This document shows, one piece after another, positions 44,583-52,875 of a stretch of DNA of 64,000 bases. The translations under genes were made by a program, and so were the position numbers. Under the pieces are notes generated by a model. That model was not told where the DNA came from, ran no database searches, and saw nothing but the letters and a program-made list of their open reading frames with translations. Positions within the stretch are counted from its first letter, which is position 1. Each line of letters begins with the position of its first letter. The stretch is taken from assembly GCA_963741505.1 (NCBI GenBank), contig CAVUIJ010000010.1, positions 124,001 to 188,000 on the forward strand. Reading direction: 5' to 3'. This DNA comes from JAKFWF01 sp963741505 (GTDB taxonomy: Bacteria > Pseudomonadota > Alphaproteobacteria > Rhizobiales > Hyphomicrobiaceae).

Positions 44583-45773
44583 ATGGGTGAAGCGGCCAAG
44601 GCCGGCACGATGCGGGCCATCGGGCTGATGAGCGGAACCTCGCTCGACGGCATCGATGTCGCGCTGATCGACACCGATGGCGGCCAGGAAGTGAAGCGCG
44701 GGGCGTCGATGACGGTGCCATACCCGGCCGAGTTTCGCGCCCGGCTGGTCGAGGCGATCGAGGCGGCGAAGGGGCTCACAGGGCGACTGAAGCGACCAGG
44801 CAACTTGGCTGACATAGAGCGCGAGCTGACTGAGCGACATGCCAGTGCAATCAAGGCGTTCTTAAAAAAGCAGAAGATTGCCGCCTCGACGATCAATGCG
44901 ATCGGCTTTCATGGCCAGACAGTGCTGCACAAGGACATTGTGAGCGACATGAACGACTGGCGGACCCTACTCACGGACCCCAGCCTGAGAGTTGAGCGCG
45001 CCCGGTACAAGCTCACCATCCAACTCGGCGACGGCCCGCTGCTCGCCAAGCTCACCGGCATCGACGTCGTGTACGACTTGCGCGCGGCCGATTGCGAAGC
45101 CGGTGGCCAGGGCGCGCCACTGGTGCCGGTCTATCACCGCGCGCTGGTCGCCAAACTGCCGCAACGGCCGGTGGCGGTCGTAAACATCGGCGGCGTCGCC
45201 AACGTCACCTATGTCGCCCGCGACGGCACGCTGATCGCCTTCGATACCGGCCCGGGCAATGCGCTCATCGACGACTGGATGCTGAAGCACATCGGAACTG
45301 CGCGCGACGACGACGGCGCCACGGCCGCCAAGGGCCGGGTGGCCGACGATGCCCTGCGCTTCTATTTGAGCCACTCCTACTTCGGCGACCTGCCGCCAAA
45401 GTCGCTCGACCGCAATACGTTCATCGCCGATGTCGTCGACAATCTTTCCGTGGCGGACGGTGCGGCGACGCTCGCCGCATTCACCTCAGCCGCGATCGGC
45501 CGTGCGCGCGAACATTTCCCGGAGGAGCCGCTGCTATGGATCGTCTGCGGCGGCGGCCGCCGCAACAAGACGATCATGGCGATGCTGGCAGCGACGGTGC
45601 AGAACGCGGTGGTGCCGGCCGAGGCGGTCGGCCTCGACGGCGATGCGATCGAGGCCGAGGCCTGGGCCTATCTCGCGGTGCGCTCGCTGTTGAAGCTGCC
45701 GATCACCTTTCCGGGCACCACCGGCGTCGCCGTGCCGACCACTGGCGGCGTCCTTGCGCGGGCCGGGCGCTGA
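44583..45773 (+). CDS. anmK: Anhydro-N-acetylmuramic acid kinase
   Basis: Cell-wall recycling enzyme that cleaves and phosphorylates 1,6-anhydro-MurNAc to MurNAc-6-P. The ATP-binding GLMSGTSLDGIDVAL, GFHGQTVLH, the catalytic-Asp region VVYDLRAADCEAGGQGAPLVP, NIGGVANVT and FDTGPGNALIDDW are intact. I start at 44583 (MGEAAKAG); ATG 44610 is an alternative. Compared with most AnmK, about 15-20 residues are inserted between GQTVLH and LTIQLGDG (around KDIVSDMNDWRTLLTDPSLR), which may be lineage-specific. The gene tyrS / anmK divergence is common in Rhizobiales. Confidence 0.95.
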   Translation: MGEAAKAGTMRAIGLMSGTSLDGIDVALIDTDGGQEVKRGASMTVPYPAEFRARLVEAIEAAKGLTGRLKRPGNLADIERELTERHASAIKAFLKKQKIAASTINAIGFHGQTVLHKDIVSDMNDWRTLLTDPSLRVERARYKLTIQLGDGPLLAKLTGIDVVYDLRAADCEAGGQGAPLVPVYHRALVAKLPQRPVAVVNIGGVANVTYVARDGTLIAFDTGPGNALIDDWMLKHIGTARDDDGATAAKGRVADDALRFYLSHSYFGDLPPKSLDRNTFIADVVDNLSVADGAATLAAFTSAAIGRAREHFPEEPLLWIVCGGGRRNKTIMAMLAATVQNAVVPAEAVGLDGDAIEAEAWAYLAVRSLLKLPITFPGTTGVAVPTTGGVLARAGR

Positions 45774-45917
45774 GGGAGACTTGAGTGCCGTGAGGCGGTT
45801 GATGGCGGCGAGCCGTTCGCGCCTGCCGCCATCCAGAAACTCGAAGCGGAAATGCCAACAGAACCAACAATGGCACTTCTATTTCATCCACCCGGGTGCG
45901 CCAACGCGAATGGCAAC

Positions 45918-46340
45918 TCACTTCACGGTAATGGTGATAACCTCGGAGGCGACCGCCGGGTTGTGCGGGATGTGCTGGTGGTCGGCGAGGTAGAGTTGCA
46001 GGGTGTGCTTGCCGGCCGGCAGGGTGAGCGTGGATTCGGTCTGGCCGAGGCCGAAGTGGCGATGCTTGTCGTCAGCCGGGATAGCGGCCATGTTGTCGGC
46101 CAGTTTCTGGTCGATCAGCAGGTGGTGGTGGCCGGTGTCTTTCTTTTCGACGCCGGCGGGTGCCACGCCCATGCCGGCGAGGCCGAACTTGACGGTAACC
46201 GGGCCGGTGATCTCGGCGCCATCCTTCGGCTCGATGAAGTAGACTTTGGCACCGGCTGGTGCAGGCTGCCGGAAGTCCTGGGCGTTGACCACGCCTGCGA
46301 CCAGGACCGAAAAGACGGCGGCGGCGAACATACGTATCAT
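45918..46340 (-). CDS. Exported DUF4399 protein
   Basis: A 140-residue periplasmic protein. The signal peptide MIRMFAAAVFSVLVAGVVNA ends before QDF. The DUF4399 core is plain: VYFIEPKDGAEITGPVTVKF, then HHHLLIDQ, the HRHFGLGQTE motif and LYLADHQHIPHNP. The many His residues (HHH, HRH, HQH) suggest copper or other metal binding, but this is an inference. Single gene between anmK and tlyA. Confidence 0.9.
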   Translation of the reverse strand: MIRMFAAAVFSVLVAGVVNAQDFRQPAPAGAKVYFIEPKDGAEITGPVTVKFGLAGMGVAPAGVEKKDTGHHHLLIDQKLADNMAAIPADDKHRHFGLGQTESTLTLPAGKHTLQLYLADHQHIPHNPAVASEVITITVK

Positions 46341-46435
46341 ATGTGCGTTCCTCAGGTCGTGGCGATGGATCAGTTTGTTGGGGCAACCTGCGCCCGCGTC
46401 AGCTATAGCAGCAACATGACAGCAATTGAAATGCC

Positions 46436-47173
46436 ATGCGGGTGAGGCTAGATGCGGCGCTCGTGGCGCGCGGTTTGACTGCGACCAGGGCGCGCGCGCG
46501 TGATCTGATCGTGCGCGGCGAGGTGCAGGTTGCGGGGCGCACGGTCGATAAGGCCGGGGCGCTGGTGGCGCCAAACGTGGAACTGGCGATCATCGGCGGG
46601 GGCAACGATCATGTGTCACGCGGGGCTGCGAAGCTGATCGCCGCCCTCGACACGTTCGGATTTTCGCCCAAGGGTCGGATCGCGCTCGACATCGGCGCAT
46701 CGACCGGCGGCTTCTCCCAGGTGCTGCTGGAGCGCGGCGCGGCCAAGGTATATGCGGTCGATGTCGGCCACGGTCAGCTGCACGCGAGTGTCGCCGCGGA
46801 CAGGCGCGTGGCATGTCTCGAAGGCACCGACGCGCGCGCGCTCGATCGCCAGCTGATAGCCGAGCCGGTCGAGGCCATCGCCGCCGATGTCAGCTTCATC
46901 TCGCTCGCCAAGGCGCTGCCGGCGGCTCTGGCGCTGGCAGCACCTGGCTGCTGGCTCGCGGCGCTGGTGAAGCCGCAGTTCGAATTGAGCCCGGCACAGA
47001 TCGGCAAGGGCGGCATCGTCAAGGACCCGGCCGACGGTGCGCGGGCGCTGGCGCGGGTGGCTGACTGGATCGCCGCGCAACCGGGATGGCGGGTGACCGG
47101 CAGTTGTGCCTCGCCGCTGCCGGGCAAGGCCGGCAACCAGGAATATCTGCTTGGAGCGATCTACGGTGGCTGA
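46436..47173 (+). CDS. tlyA: TlyA-family rRNA methyltransferase (hemolysin A family)
   Basis: A 245-residue RNA 2'-O-methyltransferase. An N-terminal S4 domain (MRVRLDAALVARGL ... LIVRGEVQVAGRTVDKAG) is joined to an FtsJ-like fold with SAM motif ALDIGASTGGF, YAVDVGHGQL and the KPQFEL motif. Family members methylate 2'-OH of cytidines in 16S/23S rRNA. The start of the next gene lies 8 bp inside this one (GTG 47166), so they form an RNA-modification operon, followed by gph. Target nucleotides are inferred from the family. Confidence 0.93.
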   Translation: MRVRLDAALVARGLTATRARARDLIVRGEVQVAGRTVDKAGALVAPNVELAIIGGGNDHVSRGAAKLIAALDTFGFSPKGRIALDIGASTGGFSQVLLERGAAKVYAVDVGHGQLHASVAADRRVACLEGTDARALDRQLIAEPVEAIAADVSFISLAKALPAALALAAPGCWLAALVKPQFELSPAQIGKGGIVKDPADGARALARVADWIAAQPGWRVTGSCASPLPGKAGNQEYLLGAIYGG

Positions 47174-48419
47174 GGCGGAGGTATTCGAGATCACGGCGCT
47201 GGGCGCCCAGGGCGACGGCATTGCAACCGGGCCCGCCGGCACCGTATTCGTGCCGTCTGCCCTGCCGGGCGAGCGATGGGCGAGGACTGCGGGCGGGTTC
47301 ACGCTGGTGGGCAGCACCAGCGCCGAGCGCCAGACAGCACCTTGCCAGCATTTCGGCAGTTGCGGCGGTTGCGTCGCACAGCACATGGCGCCACAGCTTT
47401 ATGCCAATTGGAAACGCCAGCTCCTAATCGATGCGTTCCAGAAAGCCGACATCAACGCCCGAGTGGCGCCATTGCGCAGTTTCGCAGACCGCGGCCGGCG
47501 CCGGCTGGTATTATCCGCCCGATGGCTGCCGTCCGGCGTCGGGCTCGGCTTTCACGAGCGCGGCAGCGACCGGCTGCTAGCGATCGAGACCTGCGTCATC
47601 GCCGACCCGATGATCGTCGCGGCGCTGCCGCTGCTGCGGCAGCTCGCCGCAAGGCTGCTGCCGCGCCGCGGCGAGATGCGTATGACGGTCACCAGGGTCG
47701 ATGCCGGTCTCGACGTCGCGGTCGAGGGCTGCAAGGCTGAAATCGACGCCGCCGATCGGGCCGCACTCGCCGACCTCGTCTCGCAGGGACGCATCCTGCG
47801 CCTCAGCGCTGGTGGCGACGCGATCATCGCCCGCGCCGCGCCGGTGCTGACCATCGGCGACGTGAAGGTCGTGCCACCACCGAACGTATTCCTGCAGGCG
47901 TCGGCAGAGGCCGAGCGGGCGATGATCGATCTCGCGATTGCAGCGGTCGGCAAGGCCAAGGCAGTTGCCGATCTGTTCTGTGGCGTCGGCACCTTCGCGC
48001 TGCCGCTGGCACGCAAGGCGCGGGTGCTGGCAATCGACAGCGATGCCGCAGCTCTCGGCGCACTCGACAGCGCTGCCCGCAATACCAAGGGCCTGAAGCC
48101 AATCGAGACCCGCACCCGCGACCTGATGCGCGAACCGTTGTCGCGCAAGGAGCTCGAGGGCTTCGACGCGGTGGTGTTCGATCCGCCGCGTGCCGGCGCC
48201 GAGGCGCAGGCGGTGATGCTGGCGAAATCGGCGGTGGCGAAGGTGGTCGCGGTCTCGTGCGAACCTTCGACGCTGGCGCGCGATGCCGTCATCCTGCTCG
48301 ACGGCGGCTACGACCTCGTCGAGCTGACGCCGATCGACCAGTTCCTGTATTCACATCATCTGGAGGCGGTTGCGGTGTTCGCAAGGGCGCCTGCCCAGGC
48401 TCGCAAGCGGTTTGGATGA
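47166..48419 (+). CDS. RlmD/TrmA-family Fe-S RNA (uracil-5-)methyltransferase
   Basis: A 417-residue class I RNA m5U methyltransferase. An N-terminal TRAM-like segment (ITALGAQGDGIAT) is followed by the 4Fe-4S cluster cysteines CQHFGSCGGC with a further Cys in IETCVIADP, the SAM motif DLFCGVGTFALPLA, DPPRAGA, and the catalytic Cys in VSCEPSTLARD. It starts with GTG within tlyA; its stop overlaps the gph ATG (ATGA, 48416-48419). Target is 23S rRNA or tRNA uridine; the exact site cannot be told from sequence. Confidence 0.93.
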   Translation: MAEAEVFEITALGAQGDGIATGPAGTVFVPSALPGERWARTAGGFTLVGSTSAERQTAPCQHFGSCGGCVAQHMAPQLYANWKRQLLIDAFQKADINARVAPLRSFADRGRRRLVLSARWLPSGVGLGFHERGSDRLLAIETCVIADPMIVAALPLLRQLAARLLPRRGEMRMTVTRVDAGLDVAVEGCKAEIDAADRAALADLVSQGRILRLSAGGDAIIARAAPVLTIGDVKVVPPPNVFLQASAEAERAMIDLAIAAVGKAKAVADLFCGVGTFALPLARKARVLAIDSDAAALGALDSAARNTKGLKPIETRTRDLMREPLSRKELEGFDAVVFDPPRAGAEAQAVMLAKSAVAKVVAVSCEPSTLARDAVILLDGGYDLVELTPIDQFLYSHHLEAVAVFARAPAQARKRFG

Positions 48420-49102
48420 CATCGATGCTGAAGGACCTGACGCTGGCCTTCGATCTTGACGGGACGTTGGTCGAGACCGCCCCCGACCTGATCGCGGCGG
48501 CCAATCATGTGCTCGCCGCCGAGGGACTGGCGCCGGTTCCGGCGGCAGCGATCCGGCAGGAGATCAGTTTTGGCGCCCGCGCCATGATCGAGAAAGGGTT
48601 GAAGGTCTCGGCGGCGCCGCGTTCCGCCACCGAGGTCGATCGCCTGCTCGGCGATTTCCTGCGCCATTACGAGGCCAATATCGCGGTCAGCAGCCGGCCA
48701 TTTCCCCATGTCGTCGAGCTGCTGCACGACTATCGCGCCAGGGGATGCCGGCTGGTGGTGTGCACCAACAAGCGCGAGCATTTGTCGCGGGTATTGCTGG
48801 GTGAACTGGGCATGCTCGATCTGTTCGACGCCATCGCCGGCCGCGACACGTTCCCGGTGTGCAAGCCACACCCCGACCACCTGCTCGGCGCGATCCGGCT
48901 GGGCGGCGGCGGGCGCCGTCGCGCCGTGATGGTCGGCGACAGCGATACCGACATCGCGACCGCGCGGGCGGCCGGCGTGCCATCGATCGCGGTGACCTTC
49001 GGCTATACCGAAGTGCCGGCGCACCAACTCGGCGCCGGTGCGGTGATCGACGATTATCGTGCCTTCGACGCGGCATTGGCGCAGGTGCTGGCAGCGTGGT
49101 GA
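48416..49102 (+). CDS. gph: HAD-family phosphoglycolate phosphatase
   Basis: A 228-residue HAD phosphatase. Motif I FDLDGTLVET has the nucleophile Asp13 and acid Asp15; motif II is VVCTNK; motif III/IV are Lys in VCKPHP and VGDSDTD. The cap domain and the ETAPDLIAAANHVL helix match Gph, which removes 2-phosphoglycolate formed during DNA repair. I use ATG 48416 because it overlaps the upstream stop; ATG 48425 is possible. Confidence 0.9.
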   Translation: MTSMLKDLTLAFDLDGTLVETAPDLIAAANHVLAAEGLAPVPAAAIRQEISFGARAMIEKGLKVSAAPRSATEVDRLLGDFLRHYEANIAVSSRPFPHVVELLHDYRARGCRLVVCTNKREHLSRVLLGELGMLDLFDAIAGRDTFPVCKPHPDHLLGAIRLGGGGRRRAVMVGDSDTDIATARAAGVPSIAVTFGYTEVPAHQLGAGAVIDDYRAFDAALAQVLAAW

Positions 49103-49306
49103 TAACAAGAACGTGAGGCGTTTCTCCTGTATCTGCGCCGGATCGTGGCCTATCAGGACGTTATGGATGCGCCGTGCATTGGGGGTTGTGGATTGATCTC
49201 AACTGGTGTCGCGGAAGCGCCATATTCGGTCGCCATCAAGCCGCTAGGTAGCGAAGGCGGGGCTGACCTGGCCGCGGTCTGAACGCTAGTCGAAGGACAT
49301 GAGCCA

Positions 49307-49576
49307 ATGATGAAGTCTGTATTTGCCGCAGCCGTGCTGGCAGCTTTCGCCGCTGGCGCGGCGTGCGCACAGGAGAAGCCGGCTGCAAGTGCCGAGGATT
49401 GCCTGAAGGTCGCCTTCGACATCGCCCAGGCTGCTGAGGGCAAGAATTTGCCCAATGATCAGCTCGACAAGGTCGAGGAGATGCTGACCAAGATGGAGAC
49501 GCACTGCGACGCCAAGCAGTTCAACGAGGCCGCGGCCGTCGCGACTGACCTCAAGTCCTTGATTTCGAAGCAGTAG
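49307..49576 (+). CDS. Small exported helical protein
   Basis: An 89-residue protein. Signal peptide MMKSVFAAAVLAAFAAGAACA with cleavage before QEK. The mature ~68 residues are predicted all-helical with two Cys (EDCLK and ETHCDAKQF) that could form one disulfide. Charged and soluble. I do not recognise a named family. It stands alone and ends at a strong terminator. Confidence 0.75.
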   Translation: MMKSVFAAAVLAAFAAGAACAQEKPAASAEDCLKVAFDIAQAAEGKNLPNDQLDKVEEMLTKMETHCDAKQFNEAAAVATDLKSLISKQ

Positions 49577-49610
49577 GCAGCGCGCAAGTTCAGCGCTGGA
49601 CCTATTCGGA

Positions 49611-49637
49611 CGGGCAGCCTTGTCGGCTGCCCGTTTC
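49611..49637 (+). terminator. Rho-independent terminator
   Basis: Perfect 9-bp stem CGGGCAGCC / GGCTGCCCG with a TTGTC loop, followed by TTTCG, 35 bp after the small exported protein gene. Confidence 0.8.
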
Positions 49638-49736
49638 GATTGGTGGTGACGGCAACATCTTTCGGGTCGCTTCGCAGGCGCCGGCACTTTAGGTGCTTAC
49701 TTGTTGAAGTAAAAACGCGCCGGCCTCCCACCCCAT

Positions 49737-49888
49737 GCCGTCATCCCGGCGCAGGCCGGGACGATCGACAAGTGTCCTCAGGAGCGGTGCATGCGGCGCG
49801 TATTCGTTGCGGATACGTGGAAGACTAATTGCCGGCATCCAACGCGCGGCGGCCTGTCGTGTGTCCCGGCCTTCGCCGGGATGACGGC
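49737..49888. repeat. BIME-like paired REP element, copy 1 (152 bp)
   Basis: Two inverted REP units: GCCGTCATCCCGGCGCAGG...GGGAC at 49737-49762 and its near complement at 49863-49888, separated by 100 bp. The bases next to each arm (GATCGACAAG and GCGGCCTGTCG) are also shared with the copy at 61876-62027. The rest of the gap 49577-49975 (399 bp) holds a terminator and no gene. Confidence 0.85.
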
Positions 49889-49975
49889 GTTGGGAGGGCA
49901 CGACCTGTGCCATTTGCTGCGATGTAAGCCGGAAGAAATTCTGGACACAGACAACTGCTTGAAACTGGAACTTCC

Positions 49976-50899
49976 ATGAACGCCCCTGCCCAGCACATGT
50001 CGCCCGGCCAATGGGCACTGCTCATCCTGCTTGCGTTTCTGTGGGGCTGCTCGTTCCTGTTCATGGGGATTGCTGCGCGTGAGTTGCCGACCTTCACGAT
50101 CGTGCTGGTGCGGGTCGGCCTGGCCGCGCTGATCCTGATCCCTGTGGTCTACGCCCTTGGCCACCGGCTGCCGTCGACGCTTCGGTTCTGGCAGCCGTTT
50201 TTCGTGATGGCGATCCTCAACAACGTGATCCCGTTCTGGCTGATCGTCACCAGCCAGAGACAGATTGCGAGCGGTCTTGCCTCGGTCCTGAACGCGACGA
50301 CGCCGGTCTTCACTCTGCTCGTTGCGCAGATCTTCGGCAGCGATGAGCGGCTCAGCGCCAACAAGTTAGCAGGCGTCATTCTCGGCATCGCCGGTGTCGC
50401 GGTGCTGGTCGGTCCGGAAGCGATGTTCGGCCGCGCCTCCAGCGTGCTCGGCATGATGTGCATGCTGGGAGCGGCGCTCGGCTATGCGTTCTCCGGCCTG
50501 TGGGGACGGCGCTTGCGCGGCCACCCGCCGCTCGTCAGCGCGGCTTCGCAGCTCATCTGTTCGACGCTGATTCTGCTGCCGCTGACGCTTGTGATCGACC
50601 GGCCTGGGTCATTGCCGGTGCCGAGCATGGAGGCGATCTTCGCCCTGGTCGGGCTCGCTGCGCTCGCAACCGCCCTCGCTTATGTCGTGTTCTTTCGCAT
50701 CATGGCGGTGTCGGGCTCGAACAACGTCATGCTGGTGACCCTGCTGATCCCGGTGTTTGCGATCCCGCTCGGCGCCTGGAGGCTCGGCGAGGTGCTACTG
50801 CCCCGCCATTTTGCAGGCGCTGCGATCATCGCCCTGTCGCTGCTGGTGATCGATGGTCGACTGCTAGCCTTCGCGCGCCGCGGCGGCGAGATCGCTTGA
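49976..50899 (+). CDS. EamA/DMT-superfamily transporter
   Basis: A 307-residue inner-membrane protein with ten predicted TM helices in two EamA repeats (first starting LLILLAFLWGCSFLFMG, second around LGMMCMLGAALGYAFSGLWGR). Members export or import amino acids and other metabolites. Substrate unknown. Its last 36 bp overlap the 3' end of the convergent threonine aldolase gene. Confidence 0.9.
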   Translation: MNAPAQHMSPGQWALLILLAFLWGCSFLFMGIAARELPTFTIVLVRVGLAALILIPVVYALGHRLPSTLRFWQPFFVMAILNNVIPFWLIVTSQRQIASGLASVLNATTPVFTLLVAQIFGSDERLSANKLAGVILGIAGVAVLVGPEAMFGRASSVLGMMCMLGAALGYAFSGLWGRRLRGHPPLVSAASQLICSTLILLPLTLVIDRPGSLPVPSMEAIFALVGLAALATALAYVVFFRIMAVSGSNNVMLVTLLIPVFAIPLGAWRLGEVLLPRHFAGAAIIALSLLVIDGRLLAFARRGGEIA

Positions 50900-51898
50900 G
50901 AAGCGGTCGACGACGTCGGCGGTGGTATCCCAGGCGCACATCAGCCGGCAGCCGGTCTCGCCGAGGAAAGTATAGAACCGCCAGCCCTTCGCCCGCACCG
51001 CCGCCTGCAGTCTGGGCGGGATGTCGGCGAAGACCGCGTTGGCTTCGACCTGCTCGATCAGCTTTACCCCCGGGATCTTGACGATCGCCGCCGCCAGACG
51101 GTCGGCCATGGCGTTGGCGTGTCGCGCATTGTTGAGCCACACGTCGTCTTGGAGAAGGCCGATCCATGGCGCGGTGACGAGCCGCATTTTCGAGTTGAGC
51201 TGGCCGGCCTGCTTCACCCGCCATTCGAACTCGTGCGCCAGGCCCTTGTCGAAAAACACCACCGCTTCGCCGACTCCGAGGCCGTTCTTGACGCCGCCGA
51301 AGCACACGACATCGACGCCCGACTGCCAGGTGATTTCGGCTGGCGAGCAGCCGAGCCGGGCGATGGCATTGGCGAGGCGAGTGCCGTCCATATGCACCTT
51401 GAGGCCGTGCTCGCGCGCGACCGCGGTCAGCGCGCGAACCTCGTCGACGCAGTAGACAGTGCCGAGTTCGGTCGCCTGCGTCAGCGACAACACCGCGGCC
51501 TTCACGTGATGGATGCCGCTGTGCTTGGTCGCGAGCTTTTCGACGACCGCCGGCGTCAGCTTGGCATGGGCGGTGTCGGCGAGCATCAGCTTGGCGCCGC
51601 CGGAAAAGAACTCCGGCGCGCCGGCCTCGTCCATCTCGATGTGCGAGAACGAATGAGCGATCACCGCGTTGTAGGATTTCGCCAGTTGCGCCAGCGACAG
51701 GGCATTGGCGGCAGTGCCGTTGAAGACGAAGAAGACCTCGGCCGGTGCCGCGAACAGGTCGCGGATCAGATCGCTGGCGCGCTGCGTCCAGGCATCGTCG
51801 CCGTAGCCGGCGGCGTGGCCGGTGGCATTGGCGGCGATGAGGGCGTCGAGTGCTGCCGGGCACATGCCGGCATTGTTGTCGGAGGCGAATTGCGGCAT
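50864..51898 (-). CDS. ltaE: PLP-dependent L-threonine aldolase (beta-eliminating lyase family)
   Basis: A 344-residue fold-type I PLP enzyme that cleaves L-threonine/allo-threonine to glycine and acetaldehyde. Typical features: FASDNNAGMCPAAL start, NGTAANALSL, HMDGTRLANA (PLP Asp/Arg loop) and the PLP Lys204 in CFGGVKNGLG. The low-specificity type is likely. It follows the PfkB gene on the same strand after 77 bp and converges on the EamA gene with a 36-bp overlap. Confidence 0.92.
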   Translation of the reverse strand: MPQFASDNNAGMCPAALDALIAANATGHAAGYGDDAWTQRASDLIRDLFAAPAEVFFVFNGTAANALSLAQLAKSYNAVIAHSFSHIEMDEAGAPEFFSGGAKLMLADTAHAKLTPAVVEKLATKHSGIHHVKAAVLSLTQATELGTVYCVDEVRALTAVAREHGLKVHMDGTRLANAIARLGCSPAEITWQSGVDVVCFGGVKNGLGVGEAVVFFDKGLAHEFEWRVKQAGQLNSKMRLVTAPWIGLLQDDVWLNNARHANAMADRLAAAIVKIPGVKLIEQVEANAVFADIPPRLQAAVRAKGWRFYTFLGETGCRLMCAWDTTADVVDRFSSDLAAAAREG

Positions 51899-51975
51899 GG
51901 AACGGGGCTCTCAGGTGGACGATGGCTCTGGTCATTCTCAACGGCCGGCCGCTGCGACGGCGCATCCGCCAACAA

Positions 51976-52875
51976 TCAAGCGTGCAATGCCAGGAACGCC
52001 TCGATCTCGCGGCGCCTCGGCAGGCCGGCGCGACTGCCGAGGCGAGTGCATTTCAGGGCGGCGGCGGCGCAGGCGAAGCGGGCGCAGTAGGTGGCGTCGT
52101 GGCCCTCGACGAGGGCCAGGGTGAAGGCGCCGTGGAAGGCATCGCCGGCGCCGGTGGTGTCGACGACGTCGACCTCGAACGCCGGCATCCGGCTGGTGCC
52201 GGTGCCGTCGGTCCACAGGTAGCCCCGGGCGCCGAGGGTGACGCCGGCATGCCGCGGTCCCAACTCGCGCACTCGCACCAACGCGGCTTCCGGCTCGAGC
52301 TTGTGGGCGAAGTCCCTGAGGGCCGGTTCGGAGAAGATCGCGAAATCGGTCAGTGCCAGGATTTCGGACAAGGCCTCGCGGGCGCCGAGATCGGCATCGA
52401 GAACGGTCGTCACACCCTCGGCGCGGGCTTGCGTGAACAGCGCGCGCAGCCCTTCGAGCCAGCGCACGTCCGCCATCACGGCGGACGCCTTGGCGACGCG
52501 CTCGAGCGGCAGCCAGCTGGTTCCGGACGGCATGTTGGTGTCGCGATTGCCGACGATCAGTCGCTCGCCGGCATCGTCGACGATGATCGCCGAGGTCGAC
52601 GAGCGGCCCTCTTCGAACATCTGCACGTAGCGCACGTCGACGCCGTAGGCCTTGAGGCCGGTGCGGATCTTGACGCCGGCATCGTCCTCGCCGAGCCGGC
52701 TCCAAAGCTCGACCTTGCCGCCCAGCCGGGCGATGGTGGCGGCGGCATTGGCCGCCATGCCGCCGCCGCTCTCGATGTGCTCGATGGCACGCACCTTGGT
52801 CGGATGCGGCGGGAACGCCTCGATCCGGTACAGGCGGTCCAGCGCCGCGTGCCCCAGGCAGATGACGCGGCTCAT
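51976..52875 (-). CDS. PfkB-family carbohydrate kinase
   Basis: A 299-residue ribokinase-fold kinase. The N-terminal GHAALDRLYRIEAFP and SGGGMAANAA (substrate site) and the C-terminal DTTGAGDAFHGAF (catalytic Asp and anion hole) are intact. The sugar cannot be assigned; the sequence resembles sulfofructose kinase/ribokinase relatives. It overlaps the CPA2 antiporter stop by ATGA, an odd partner for a sugar kinase. Confidence 0.9.
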   Translation of the reverse strand: MSRVICLGHAALDRLYRIEAFPPHPTKVRAIEHIESGGGMAANAAATIARLGGKVELWSRLGEDDAGVKIRTGLKAYGVDVRYVQMFEEGRSSTSAIIVDDAGERLIVGNRDTNMPSGTSWLPLERVAKASAVMADVRWLEGLRALFTQARAEGVTTVLDADLGAREALSEILALTDFAIFSEPALRDFAHKLEPEAALVRVRELGPRHAGVTLGARGYLWTDGTGTSRMPAFEVDVVDTTGAGDAFHGAFTLALVEGHDATYCARFACAAAALKCTRLGSRAGLPRRREIEAFLALHA

